Shown here one piece after another: positions 47,401 through 59,967 of a stretch of DNA of 64,000 nt. Numbering within the stretch: position 1 is the stretch's first letter; every line of letters begins with the position of its first letter. The stretch lies in NCBI GenBank assembly GCA_033980235.1, contig CM067075.1, forward strand, positions 4,690,486 to 4,754,485, in the 5' to 3' direction. Under the pieces are notes generated by a model. It did not search any database. It saw only the letters and a list, made by a program, of their open reading frames with translations, and was not told where the DNA came from. The stretch comes from Diadema setosum (lineage: Eukaryota; Echinodermata; Echinoidea; Diadematoida; Diadematidae). Both the position numbers and the translations under genes were made by a program.

Positions 47401-48060
47401 CTAGTTTTGCAATTTCTGGCGCAGTGCATGGACACATTGTTGCCATAAACTTTTGTTTAAAAGGGATGGTATAGTATTGGTGGAAATGAGAAATGGGCTT
47501 TTAACTTTTTGTGAGATATATCGAGAAACCACTTTGTAATATGAAATAGTACAGAGCATACCATTCTAAGAGGAATTCAGAGCTTATTTGATGAAATTTG
47601 GTTTTGAGATGGCCGAGACATCCAAAAACAAAGTAAAGCAAAGCTGTCAGAATAAAAGGTGGGTCCCACCTTTTATTAGTATAGCTCTGTGTTGGGTAAC
47701 CTAGCCATTTCAAAAAACCAATTTTCATCAAATAAACGTTGAATTTCACTTAGAGTTACATGCTCCTTCATATTTCATGAGAGGTTTCTTATTATCTCAC
47801 CCCAAAATGTTAGAAACCTGAAGTTAGGCCTCAACCAAAACTATAAGATCCCTTTAAATATGTCAACCAAAGTCACCTCAGCAGAAACGAGGGAGCAGCT
47901 TTTACTCGAGTTGGGAGGGCAGGCGAACTGCATCTTCAGCTGTGCCTTGACCGGAGACACCGAGGACTGAGAAACCAGGTCAAGGGTTACTGTCTGGTCA
48001 TCGACCCTCAGTTCGCTGACTCCCGATATCTGTCTGAGTGAATGCAGGCACTGGTTAAAC
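44470..48060 (-). CDS. C-terminal globular-domain exons 8-11 of the ZWINT-like candidate
   Basis: Exons 47877-48060, 46502-46644, 45692-45860 and 44470-44529 encode residues 256-440. Alternating hydrophobic strands (ELRVDDQTVTLDLV, VKAQLKMQFACPP, VVCTLTIESGYPS, CVTLTKIEG) and helices (DPVLLITEVKRRL, MQDWLVYLQDHL) could form one or two RWD-like folds. The stop codon is at 44470-44472. Confidence 0.72.
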
Positions 48061-51056
48061 CTGAACAGTGAGGAAAAAGAACCAGAGAAGTGAAACAGTG
48101 ATTCATGGTTACCATAAGTGCAAACAAGTGGCATTTCACTTCATTAGATGTCAAGCTATGCAATCCTTCCACAATCATGAGTCACATAAGAAATGTATTA
48201 CAACAATTCAAGTCTTGTCCAGTTTATCATGAATGTGACATAAGCATAGGGGATTTTAAAACAACGACTTATACTTCCCTGGCAATATATAGGACAAAAG
48301 GTCAACATTAATCTTGGCAAAAATGTCACAATTCAAGGCTGAGCTAGCATTCCAGAGCATACTGTGGAATATACCTGAAATATTTGAAGTAAAAAAATTT
48401 TAGTATTTGTCACTGGGGAGACAAGACCTTTTATCTGAAATGTTGGTGAAAATGACTTTTTTGGAGAAATGGTCAGATAATCAGCTAAGTGATGTCCTGT
48501 CCAAATCCTAGCTGTCTTACCCCCAAAATGAAGTCACCAAGGCATGTCAAATGAAAGTCTATCCCATTTGATAAAGTGCTTTGGCTGCCATGTCTTTTTG
48601 CTCTCCTGAACATTTGAAATGTTGTAGATACGAAGTCTTTCGCCCAAACGACGATATGTATTGGCAAAGTATCAGTAACTTTGACCTTTGACATATAAGC
48701 AAAAGCAATCACATCACTGTCTATGGGAATCAGGTGATGTCTGAACAATGGCTGTAGGGACAGAACCTCAGAGAGGGCAGGTTATACCATACGGGTACAC
48801 ACTAACAATTCAGGGTTCTAAATGAAGTCTTTTTAATTGACAAGCTGTCTGTCTTTAATTATTTTCCTTTGGATATCAATTCTCATATTTCAGAAGAAAA
48901 TGAAAGAGTTAATGATGCACAAAATTGTGAAACATGAAAAGTGAATGGATGCAATTTTTACTGTGATTTCTCAAATGTGCACCCTGAAATACAGGGTGTG
49001 TGAGTGTAGAAAACATATTTAATTCTTGTGATGTAGAGTTTATGCATGCATTTGGAGAGATACTTGTACAGTTATAAAAGTGGATATTTGTGTGAGAAAT
49101 TTTTTGCGCTCGGATGGGTAAAATTGATTTTGTGTGTTTTTAATTCTGTGGAATTAGTAGATTAACTACTGGAACATATGACATCCAAAAATATTTGCGT
49201 GCTTTAATTTTCGCACTAGCTTCTGGTTGTGTGAAATGTGCGAAAATTTTATTTCAATGGGTAAACATAATTTCCCATATTTGGGAAACTTTGATACTTT
49301 GACTTTGAGATAATAATATTTTTTTCTTTTTCAGCACGACTCCAACTGAGTCAGGGAGACTTTGCAGCCAGCTCAACAGTCACACTCACCAGGCGTGTTC
49401 TTCAGCTCGCTTCTCTTCATAGCTTGTCTTGTGCGCCCTCAGTATTGTAACCATATCTTGGCATTCCTTGCGAATGGCTTGTGCCAGATGAATGTCTTCC
49501 GTCAACCTGGAGAGCGCCCCCTTGTGTTCTGAAAGGATCAGCTCGCATCGTTCCAGTGCCATCTCGGAAGTCTGCAGTGTTTCTCTCTGAGGATTAAAAT
49601 CTAATCATTCTCAGTTGCCGCTATTCTTGACAGGGAAAAAAATCATCATTCACATTGTCATGAGAATTACAGAATACACATTTGTACTGTAACAATTACG
49701 CTAGAGAAATATCATAGTTCTACGGGAAACTCATACAGTGGTTTAATTTTTCACAGGTTGCAATTTATAGTCCCACTGAATATAGTGCACTTCTGCTCCC
49801 TCACCTAGAAATGAATCACACATTAGGTGCGAGTGTAAGAGGATGACTGGCCAAAATCTTAAGGGTGTCTTTTCCATCAAGAAATATTTCTCAAACAGGC
49901 ACTGGAAAGGCATCAAAGTATTATTGCAAATCTTGAATGCGATAGAAATAGTGTCCAACTTCTCAACCCTTATCATGCTTTGATTACATGCTAGAGTGCT
50001 TTCTTAGCCATCTTAAATGGATGTCTCAGAAACTAATTGTTAAGTAATAAAGATATCTCATCCCCTAATCCCTACTGTCTCACCATGGTCTGCCTGTTGG
50101 ACTGAGATACATTGCCAACATACCTGGATGGATTTGCCATAAACTCACAACTAGGTCAAGTTTTGATGGATTTAATGCAGAAAAATTCTTTCATCATAAA
50201 ATAATATTTCTTAACAAAAGTGTCGTAATCATCAGGAAAGTTTGGAAAACAAAAACAACAAAACCTTATTAGACATTGACAAAATCAGCTGAGAGCAGCA
50301 GAGCAATTCAAAGAATACCTGTAACAGCGCCACCTATTGTCACAAGATATACAATGCCTAACGGGTCAACCACAGGACAGTGACTTGACTACAATCATTC
50401 ATAGTGCAACCATCCTTTTAGGAAAAGGAAAGAGTACTATTCACACTTTATGACATTTCTGTTTCCTGATCTCAGCACCTCTGCTTGAAGAGCAAAGACG
50501 TCATGAAACTGCCCACTTGTATCACAGAGGCCTTGGGGTTGGTGAGGCCCTCAGTTTGTTACACCAAGGGGGCTTTCCCTAATATGCACCATGATCACAC
50601 TTGGGAAAGGGGGAGAATTACTGTACAACCAGACATATTCGCCGCATGAAAATTTCACTAGTTCGAGCAGACATCCTCTTTCGCAGCATGAAACTTTTGT
50701 GAATTGCCACTGGCATTCAGTGCATACACACTTTTATACACTTTACTTTCACAAATCTTGGCTCATCGCGAAATTTGTGAAAGTATCATGAAACGCGAAC
50801 ATTTCTGGTTTAACAGTATCGACTCAATTGACACAAAACAGTGAAGCAAGTTACTCTCAGGTGCATGGAAAATCACCAAACATTCCTACCTGCTTCTGTA
50901 GTTTTGTCTCGACGTCCATGCCTTCCATATCCACCCCTTCTAGCCCTGACATAGCCCTCCCAATCTCCCCCTTGAGAGTTTCCAGCTTGGCTTTCTGTCG
51001 GAGAGATGTTGAGATACTTAACAAGTGTGAAATGCACTAAAAAAAATTATCATTCA

Positions 51057-51087
<31 letters not shown>

Positions 51088-54000
51088 TATTATTACTATT
51101 GGAATACTATACTCTAGACAAGGTAACATACGCATAGACTGCACTACAGGACAAAACAAAGCTGCCATATGGTTAACAAATACACTGTACTCAGTAGGCT
51201 CACGCACAAGTGTCATGTAATCCACAGCCTTCGAGTTGCAGAAGAGTTAAGCTGAAGCAAAGTTGATTACACATCATACTAATCAGTTCTCAAAGGACGT
51301 AAAAGAGGGAATGTCTGTGAAAGAAAGTTGCAATGCAAAGTGATAATTATTGGAGCATCATGCTTTTCTCCACTGCCAAATAAAGGTAAATTATAACATC
51401 CCTCCAGGGGACTTTTTTACAAGTGTGACACTGATGTCTAAAAAAAAAAAAATCTTAATTACCACTTGGGTCAAATGGTTAATCTGGATGAAAACTATGT
51501 AAATGGATGCTTGTAGAATAAAGACTATTTTTGAGTGAAGGTGTGAAATTTCATGGCTGCCTAATGTGCTTACAATTTGACATGAAAAAACAATGTCCAA
51601 GCATTGATATATCGCAAACAATGTCCAAGCATTGATTACATGTGTATTGCAACTTTTATTTCTATATCTCATATGTGTATGAAAACCTTTCATATGGCTC
51701 AGCTTAATGTGATAACATCATGCAGGAATGCCAAGTGTTAATCCAGCTCCTCAGACATGTGCATGAATGCCATATCTTTAGGCTCATGCAAGCTGTGGAA
51801 AAAAAAAGGAAATAAAAAGTAACAAACATGTGCTTACCTTGTTTTCAACTCTTAGCAGAGCCTCTTCAGCCTCTTTCTTCTTCTGTTCCAATTCTTCAAC
51901 CTCTGAATATGATTAAAGAGAAATTCAAATAAACACTTCACTCTTTTGCTGGTTCATCTGAGCATTGAAAATTTCATAACTTGGAATTAATTATCTTGTC
52001 ACAGTGACACAGATGCAGTTCAAATCTACCCAAGAAGTTCAACACAGCTATCTACCACTTACTGAATAAAATAAAAAAGTTTACAGGTACTTGATAAATG
52101 CTGTCATTAGAAAAATATTCTTTGTCAAAATCAGTGTTTACAACCATAGTAACATGCAAGATCTATAACCAATGTTGCATGACAACCTCATATACTTTCA
52201 GAAATAAGACGAAAATAGGAGCCCACTCCAGTACATGTAGCAATTGTAAGGCTGTGCAAACAATCAACAGTTCCAGATTTTATCCTTTATTGGATGGTAC
52301 CACTGTCTTCCAGCTTCATGTAATAGCAAAGAAGGGTAACAGTAGACAATTTTGTGCTGGCCTTGGAAAGAGTTAGTTACGCAAAAAATACTACATTCTG
52401 CAACTATGTCTCCACATTTTTTACTGTTTCTTGTAACAATATCAGCACTATCTGACAAAAGTTTCCAATTCATATTGTGAACCCTTCACAACGGGCAGAT
52501 AAAGCGAAATGTATTGTTGATTAATCGTTTCTCACTATCTTGTGTTGTTTCAATCAGGTCTGACAGTCTGTCCTCTACATGTTCCGCCTCTCGCTTGGCC
52601 TTTTTCAAATCCTCTTTTACCTGGGCAAAGTTTTCCTCTGGTGGAGAAAAGAAAGAAAGATATACAAGTGATATGTGAGGTATACACAGCATTACCATAC
52701 AGTATGAATATTATGGTGCTTTTGTTCTTACTGCTTGAAGATGGTTCAGAGCTCTATCTCAAGTTGTTCATGCAATCACAGCAGCTTTTTCTCACAAGGC
52801 TGTCAAAATGGGAGCCTTGTTTGGAAAGCCCTCTTTATGTTTTGTTTTGTTCTAATCAAACGTTTTATCTTTTTTTTTAAGCCAAAGAAGCACAATATAT
52901 TGACCGTTCATGCCAATCACAAACACTGTTCTATGGTGACAAGTAGGAAAAGTACTGAAGCTCGACTACTACTGTGCATTCCCGTTATAACGAACACATT
53001 TACAACAAAATTCATGTTACAAAGAAATCAAAATTCAGGCCCCCAAATTATCATCTATATATCTTTATACACTATACTGTTTGGTTATAATTAAATTTTG
53101 ATATAATGCTGGTCCCACAGACTTTGTTATAACGGGAGTACAGTGTACAAACTTTTACATGCTGGCCACTAATGAACAATATTTTCATGGGGAAAAAGTA
53201 GCAGCAAAAGCAACAAAATCTATGTAAATTTAATTGCAACCCTTTAACTTATTCCATATCATCTTGCATATGATCATTTTTGCTCTTAAGTGCATCCAGT
53301 CGGTCCCCATAAAGTGATATACATGTACATGTATGTACATGATATTTGAATATAAATACTCACTGTCTTGATTCTGGTGTGCCGTAGGCCAGTCTTCAGG
53401 GGGTGTGTTCACCAGGAAGTCTATCATTTTGGCCTTGGTTTCTAGGCGAATGAACGCCATTTTCAGCTTGGTAAATTCGCTCTAAGTCAGATAAAAAATG
53501 AAATATGATATCATATTTTATGACTGTGGAGCAATAGATACAGTTTGAGATACCTTCTGAAGAAAAGATTGTTTTGAACATCAAAAACTGACTTGATAGC
53601 AAGTAAAGTAGTTCCCTGATGTATATGGGAAAAATTCTCCTATGTTCTCTTAGCACCCAAGCAACAAAACTCTATAATACTACTACATGTAGTTGGAATG
53701 GCACACACAAACATACCAATAAAATTTCAAGGTAGAGGTGCTTCATGCAAAGAGAAAAAGAAGCTACTGTCCTTAAAAACTGAAGAAAAAAAAACATGTA
53801 ACTATTGCTGGTTTGCTATACTAATGGTCTGTTTCAGTGTACATGATGTATCTATGGTGAAATGCCACTAGCAATCTTTTAAAATCAACGTAATAGCCTT
53901 CCCTTCCAATATCTCACCTCATCATTGTTACATTTGAGGAGGACATTTGTTGTTGTGTGTTCTGTCGCATCGGCCTCATTTTGCACCAGACCTGTGAACA

Positions 54001-55460
54001 TGTTCTGAGGGTCACCAACCTCTCCCAGAACCCTGCATACAAAAAGGGGGGGGGGGGGGGGGGTGGGAGAGAACAAAGCACTGTATTGATATTTCAGCTA
54101 CTATCAAAATGGAGAAACCTGGTAAATCTATTGATCTGGTAAATCTTTGAGACAGTACTTTTTGAATAATTATGAGTTGCAAGCAAGTTAGAAAGAGAGA
54201 TTTGCAGTAACATCATGTGCAAGTTGTCCTTGAAAGTGTACACTGTTTGGCAAAAGGAGACCCTAGAAAGAGGAGAGTGAGGGAAGGAAGTGTATTAGGG
54301 AGGGTGTAAGGACAAAATAGTGACAGTCAAAGGGCAGTGGTGAGCTGTAAAGTGAGGTTGCATTAGTAGAGACAGGAGAATAAAAGAAAGGGACAGTTGT
54401 AATAATAAAGGCAAATTATAACAGAGTGAGAATCAAAGGGGTAAAGAGTTTGAATGAATTTATAAACCAGATAGGAGGGAAGAGAGGCAGAAGGAAAAAG
54501 TTGGACAATCATGCAGATAACTTTAAGAGACTACAGCAGTACATACACATGGTCATAACACAAATCTCTCTTCCTCATTTCGATTTACATCACCATGCAA
54601 ACTTACACAGTGTACAAACAACACATGACATCACAATACATTAGACCATCCAGTGCGATGTCAAGATGCTGTTTTTATATCAATAATCTCATTATCTGTG
54701 AACCAGTGTTTATAATTTTAACAAAACAGTGTAGGTACCATGTATCCCATGGCCATGTACATATCATGTGTCATGACACAAATTTTTCAATTAACTAGTA
54801 TATAGACCCTCTAGGGCCTAAGTAGAAATACAATTTATTTCTTTTTGTCTTGTTGTAGCACAATCCATGTGTCTTTACTTGTATTATAAGTAGGCACATA
54901 TTTAACATATTCATAACATTTTGATCTGCAAATGATTTAAAAAGAAATGTGAATCATGTGATGAAGAAGTCACATTTAGTGTATATACTGTATAGTCCTA
55001 GATCTAGACTCTATCTTGACCGTAAGATCGGTCTGTATCTGGTCTTCAGGGATATGTTCCACAGAGATTGCATGCGATAACATTAGAAAAATAAAAGACT
55101 CCTCCAGACAGATGGATCTTTCTGTCTAGACTCTTTCTACACCTGTGCTGTGGTTTGTACTCTCTAGCTGTCTCAGCACGATGTACAACTAACCATTGCA
55201 ACATATTTAACAAACACTGGAGTGGAAACAGTGTTGGAATTTTAGCTGGTAATGTTAAATATGGCATCATGATGGCAAAATCCCTAACGTTAGCTACCCT
55301 TGAATAGTGCTGCTGCTACTGACTGTCGAGGCTCCTGCTGATTAAGTGTAACGTTAGTGTTGTTCTATTGTTGTGTTTAGGTTCAAAATACTTACCTTCG
55401 AAGATTACTGATAGGCCTACTGTCAGTGTCACGAGTTTTGTCCACATCCATTTTGTCCAT
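44470..55460 (-). CDS. Coiled-coil protein with possible RWD-like C-terminus; ZWINT-like kinetochore candidate (440 aa)
   Basis: The CDS is complement(join(44470..44529, 45692..45860, 46502..46644, 47877..48060, 49390..49586, 50890..50994, 51838..51902, 52536..52637, 53364..53481, 53918..54032, 55396..55460)), 1323 nt. All splice phases agree and all introns are GT-AG. The ATG follows an in-frame TAG; a second ATG at codon 4 has a better context (AAAATGG). Residues 1-60 are polar. KMIDFLVNTPPEDW lies near residue 80. Residues ~100-255 are heptad-rich coiled coil (VKEDLKKAKREAEHVEDRL, VEELEQKKKEAEEALL). Residues ~256-440 look globular (WFNQCLHSLRQISGV, then VVCTLTIESGYPSRGCVTL, ending MQDWLVYLQDHL). 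This layout recalls ZWINT/Sos7/Kre28-type KNL1 partners and RWD proteins. That identity is inferred by eye. Some other coiled-coil protein remains possible. Confidence 0.78.
44661..44846. mobile_element. Short TA-flanked MITE in intron 10 of the coiled-coil gene
   Basis: CAGTGGACTCCGGTTACAAT and inverse CAGTGCACTCCTGTACAAC ends, each flanked by TA. It belongs to the same loose family as 37752-37920 and 52972-53145. Confidence 0.7.
45461..45655. mobile_element. Half MITE (TTAAAGGGATAGTATAG family) next to exon 10
   Basis: It shares TTAAAGGGATRGTATAGT, GAGATA, GAAACCACTTT and GAAATYGGTTTTGA strings with the complete element 47457-47857. The second half is absent, and the remnant ends near the exon 10 donor. 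Confidence 0.6.
46003..46190 (-). repeat. Possible retroposon 3' tail in intron 9
   Basis: (TTA)n at 46003-46022 is followed by TTCGGCAATTCAATATACAA, a layout like the reverse of a LINE/SINE 3' end. No coding sequence. Confidence 0.3.
47457..47857. mobile_element. MITE with TTTAAAAGGGATGGTATAGT end in intron 8
   Basis: The left end TTTAAAAGGGATGGTATAGT and inverse right end ACTATAAGATCCCTTTAA pair. A central hairpin AAAAGGTGGGACCCACCTTTT-like structure lies near 47655-47678. The right end is only about 18 bases from the exon 8 donor (47875-47876). Confidence 0.75.
49390..53481 (-). CDS. Coiled-coil-encoding exons 3-7 of the ZWINT-like candidate
   Basis: Exons 53364-53481, 52536-52637, 51838-51902, 50890-50994 and 49390-49586 (in transcript order) encode residues 61-255. 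They are dominated by Glu, Lys, Leu and Arg with no proline after the N-terminal TPPEDWP, apart from a Gly/Met/Val-rich break near residue 175 (LEGVDMEGMDVE) that divides the coiled coil. Confidence 0.75.
50619..50818. mobile_element. MITE with TA target site in intron 6
   Basis: TACTGTACAACCAGACATAT and inverse GTTTAACAGTA ends (TACTGTTAAACCAGAAATGT on the other strand) with GCGAA motifs inside each end. 200 bp. Confidence 0.7.
51047..51104. repeat. ATT/ATC microsatellite in intron 5
   Basis: Imperfect trinucleotide run close to exon 6. Confidence 0.88.
52972..53145. mobile_element. Pogo/Tigger-type MITE in intron 3
   Basis: CTGTGCATTCCCGTTATAAC and inverse CACTGTACTCCCGTTATAAC ends, TA-flanked. 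The TCCCGTTATAACGA core matches the ends of 28266-30223. Confidence 0.78.
54033..55395 (-). other. Intron 1 of the coiled-coil gene
   Basis: 1.36 kb, AT-rich, with the poly(G) tract at its 3' end and no other recognised feature. Confidence 0.6.
54041..54064. repeat. Poly(G) tract beside exon 2 acceptor
   Basis: About 17 G on the plus strand, giving a long C-tract upstream of the exon 2 acceptor on the minus strand. It probably acts as, or disturbs, the polypyrimidine tract. Confidence 0.8.
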
Positions 55461-56060
55461 GCACGTCCACGTCCTTGGCTTGAACTAAACGTAACGCCTA
55501 CTACTAGTAATACCCTAGAAATCTCGGTCTCGGAATATGTATGTGGTTTACCACTCGTGAAGAACCTTTTGCTCCAGACTATAAAGGTAACAAGTAGATC
55601 TAGGGCCTGCTGGTGCCCTACTTCCTTGCTTGATTGATGAAGTAGTAAAACAGAAACTTTACAGTGCTCTTTCTAGATCATCAACAGATCAAGATAGTAC
55701 TAGTAGCCGCTCTTGATCCTGCTTGCAGTTGCTGCAGACTATGAGGCATGCATCCACCAGCAGACCACCTGTGCTGAGCCAGCCAGTCGCGCCAGTGTTC
55801 GGCGGTCAGTGGTCGTCCGCAGTCCGTGACGCCGACGGTACGGCGTAGCGAGTTGCGCTGTAACAGCTGCTCCTGTCTACAAGTATATCTGTCTGTGGGT
55901 GAACAGAGTAGGAACAGCAGCAGGAGTAACCTAACGTCGGGTTAGAATGAGAACTCGTGTAAATGAAAATTCTGAGTCGTACAACTGGCAGCCGTACAAC
56001 TTGCAAGTCAGGCGCCCTAAAATGCCAAGTTTTTCCATAGCTCTGTGAAGGGATCCGATG
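55461..56060 (-). promoter_or_regulatory. Probable promoter/5' UTR region of the coiled-coil gene
   Basis: Sequence directly upstream of the ATG is richer in CpG (clusters at 55790-55860) than its surroundings. No TATA box at a convincing distance was found. Assignment rests on position and composition only. Confidence 0.35.
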
Positions 56061-56300
56061 AAGTTCCTCGTTTGTGTTTACTTGTGTCAGTTAGTTGAAT
56101 CACCCGCGATACGCTGAACCCAATATTGCTATTAAATCAATAGTGTTGCATTGCTGTTGTGCGTTGGGACAAGTTAGCGTGGTGAATTGGACGCGATCAG
56201 CGAAATAGTAGCGAGCCCTCTAGAGTTACATGAAAAATATTATGCTAAATTATGAATGAATAATTATTAATTTATTACCAAATTTCAGTGATGCATTCAG

Positions 56301-56420
56301 GGGCCTGTCTTATAAAGACTTGTGATAGAAATCAATCACAAGTTTTTTGAGAGCTGCAATGCAAGTTGCGATTGATTTGGGGACTTGTGATTGATTTGAA
56401 GGCTTTATAAGACGGGGCCC
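56301..56420. mobile_element. Short foldback MITE (GGGGCCTGTCTTATAAAG ends)
   Basis: GGGGCCTGTCTTATAAAG pairs with CTTTATAAGACGGGGCCC. CTTGTGAT occurs near both ends and ATCACAAG between them. Confidence 0.78.
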
Positions 56421-56685
56421 AGCTTGGTTAAGGGTGCTAAGAAATAGCATATTATGCTAATCGAGGTTAGTCCCATAAGGTTGATTACACGTTGATTGCA
56501 AATTGACTGAAAATGCACATTTCTCATAACATTATCTTTTAAAGTACATTAATTACACATCTTGTAGGCCTATATTATTTACAATAAGAATAACAGTATT
56601 AACCATGACAAAATGAAGAATAATAAAAACAAATATCACGTGAGCTCAACACGAATTGAGTGAAAAATAAAGACCTTCATATATG

Positions 56686-56690
<5 letters not shown>

Positions 56691-56728
<38 letters not shown>
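56691..56728. repeat. (AT)n microsatellite
   Basis: Uninterrupted AT dinucleotides flanked by ATGTATGT on both sides, forming a symmetrical AT/GT block. Confidence 0.95.
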
Positions 56729-56736
<8 letters not shown>

Positions 56737-58745
56737 TCCTGAAATTCAATTTCAAGTTGGTATTCCTCAATTAAATATTGTTGAAAATAATGCAGAGACC
56801 CACATGCACTTCCCTGCATGATTATATCGATGAAAAGGTTTTAATCAGCATAGGGCAGCGGCTTAAACTGCATGCTGGCCTATGCTCATGTAAAGTTTTA
56901 TACATCACATTTGAAGCAAATGTTAAATCATTTTCTTGTTTGCTTAGAAACTAAACGTCCTGTGGAAAATAAAAGAGAGAGTCATTTGTTTCTCTGTTTT
57001 ATCTTTCTGAGAAATAAGTTGCCAATTTCATTAAATTATTCTCATCCATTCGATACGACAGATTAATCATTGTAATATTAGTAAGCTGTGGAATTTTTGT
57101 CAGAATTAGGGTGTATCAGGAAGAGTAACTCATCTGCAACGAAAAATAGAAGTAAGTAATCCTTCATACAACATTACAACAACAAAAACTGTCTGGTGGC
57201 AACCTAGAAAAAAAAAAACTTTTAGGTGGCCCGAGTTTGAATCGAATATCCATCGAACGCGTCTTATTTTCCTCAGTCTGAGTCGACGTACATAATACGT
57301 TTTGCTGGGGAATCGTATTGGTGACTCTGCATGAACAATGTACTTCTCCAGCAGCCTACTCTGTATACTGAAAATGTCACAAGTGAGTAGACCTGAAGTT
57401 TGTTATTCGTAGTAACTGTACTACAATTGCTGAACTCGGCGACTATCTTTTGTATAGCGGGTTTACAATTTAGGCAAAACAAACGTCTAGGGTTCAACCC
57501 TCATAATTTCTGAAGAATGGGCGAAGTTGCAGCTTCTCGGGTGCAAACTGCCACCTCAGTAAATTAATGTGTACGAGAGAAAAAAAGTACGACAGTAAAG
57601 CACTACCTATGATATATGAATTGGGCCTATGTATTTCACTTCATAACACTACAGTGTCTTTTATATTCTTTAATTTACACCGTTTAACACTAATCATTAT
57701 CATACTTCTTTACTCTGTTGTTTTTACATTTTCTACTTCTCTACCTTCTCTTCCCTCTCCCCTCTCCTCTCCCCCACTTTCTCTAGAATGCGTGTAAACG
57801 ATTCCTTTGAACCGCTTGAGTAAGTAGGCCTATTAGTAGTTTGCATGTATGCAAAGTTCCCTAACTTGGTGGGTTTTTTTTTTTAAACAAAAACTTGTAA
57901 AAAATAAATTGAGCACGATGGTGAAAAGAAAAGTCAGTTTCCCTCGTAGGGAAGAGGATAGTTAGTAATGATTAATTCTCTGCCTGTAATCAACTGTCGA
58001 TATAACATATTGATCTCTATAGATAGCCAAACACATTAAAAAAATCATGAGCATACCCTAGTCATAGTTTTTTTTTTCTTTTTGGGTTTTTTTTTTGGTC
58101 TTTTTTTTTAGCACGATCATTTACTTCAGTGAATGACAGAGGTATAATGTACATTACCTATTGCACGATTTTTAGGGGTGATGACCGAGCAAAATGTGCC
58201 CATACTTTTAACGAAATTCCCTTTTCATTCTCCTGTTCTTTTAAAAGTAAAAATCCCAGCCTATCATTCTAAAATTTCATCGGCATCAATTTTTTTACAA
58301 TGAAATTTTACAGCGATCTAGTGATAATGTTATCAAGTTGGCTTCTAGAAAAGGAAAGGGGTATGGGAAAAGTTTCATTAAAATTAGAATGAACACTTAA
58401 ATACTCGACTAACAATTTCAAACCTCTTTGTCATAAATCGTCCGAAGAAAAGCTATATAGCCAGGGGAAAGGGGTGTTCAGAAGTCGACTTATAGCGAGT
58501 AAAATGTTAGCGCCATGTTGACTTTTATAATGTTGATAGTTCGAAATGGGAAATCAAATATCTTGAAATGTCGACATAATGTGGGTATTAAGTCAACTTG
58601 ACAAGAGGAAGTATTTTACCATGTTGTAAAGTAGAGTGGCGCTTCGACCCTTCCGCCAATGTAAGATGTAGGGCCTAATTATGTCAGAAATGGATTAAAA
58701 CTTTCAGAGACTGGCGCACTGAACAGTTCGAACTATTTCTCATCT

Positions 58746-58771
58746 AAAAAAAAAAAAAAAAAAAAAAAAAA
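58746..58771. repeat. Poly(A) run
   Basis: 26 consecutive A without an upstream retroposon that I could recognise. Confidence 0.95.
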
Positions 58772-59350
58772 GATGTTGGGTAAAAAGATAACTCTTGTAT
58801 TGAGTTAATTGGATGACGAGTCAGGGGTAAAAAACTGGCACGATAAGACCAAGAGTGACTTTGTTCGGTGGACGAAAAATTATGAAAAATTGGATTCAAA
58901 ATAGGAGAAGGGGGAGGGAAAAAAAGGGTAGGGGACTGTTCTTGTCAAATCCATCATCGCAGGCAATAAGGACCGCTATTCAGCCAACCATGCATGTAGG
59001 GTGGAGCGAGGTGGAGCTAATCCCATGGTAATGTCACGTACCGATGGTATGGATTCCTGGCCCCGAAGGCGGCGGTGGTGGCATCGAGCGAGCGAACGGC
59101 CATGACTAAAATATTCGAGATCTCTCCTCCCTTTTCCCTCTTTCCACCATTCCTTTTTTCTTTTCCTGCAAGATCTTTGCATCTTCTTGTGGATTGCGTG
59201 ATTAACCACAATGTGTAAGTCAGTAGTGATGTGAATGGGTGAGTGCGTGTCAATGTTCTTGGGCATCTGTGGATTACAGCAAAAGAATGATGGAGACCAT
59301 GACAACCAATTCGAACACTCTCCATGATAAAGAGAATGGGATTTTCAGTG

Positions 59351-59400
59351 GATAGAGAGATAGATAGACAGATAGATAGATAGATAGATAGGCAGACAGA
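59351..59400. repeat. (GATA)n/(CAGA)n microsatellite
   Basis: About eleven tetranucleotide units, mostly GATA, ending in GACA. Confidence 0.9.
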
Positions 59401-59967
59401 CAGGCATATAAATAGATATATGAAGAGTTTGATCGCAAAACGGGTTACAAGTGCCACTTTTTAAAATTTACTGTAATGTCCACCATCAGATAGAGCAAAA
59501 TAAAACCGTTCAGCGATACTTCACATGTTGCCTAACGAGGAATATTTTAAAAGTTATGCATAAAAGTGTCCCATAGTTTCTTATAATACTCAATCTTTTT
59601 TTAAGCAGGTTTGATCGCAAATATCTCAAATTGACAAAAATAGAGTTAACTCGTTTTGCAACGAAACTCATCATAGTATGCAATCATGGAATTTGGTAGC
59701 GGAAAAAGACGCTATTTAATGTCTTTTATAGTTCCTGTGTGCCTGCACACTTACTGCTGGGTTTTGCTCTGATATACACACTTTTGTATTACGAATATGT
59801 GATAGATCATCATGATAACACGATTACCGATGGGTAATGACGAAAGGCGAAATATTAACCAAAACGGATAGCCGGAAGTACTAGTACTCAGGCTCAGAAC
59901 ATACCCGATCATGGTTGCTACTACGTTTTAGCTTTAAATGATAGAAGGGATACATGGGATTTAATGT

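Larger units (their letters stand above)
56061..59967. other. Intergenic
   Basis: No supported gene. It holds a small foldback MITE (56301-56420), (AT)n (56691-56728), a T-rich run (58066-58110) and poly(A) (58746-58771). (GATA)n lies at 59351-59400. Confidence 0.5.
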
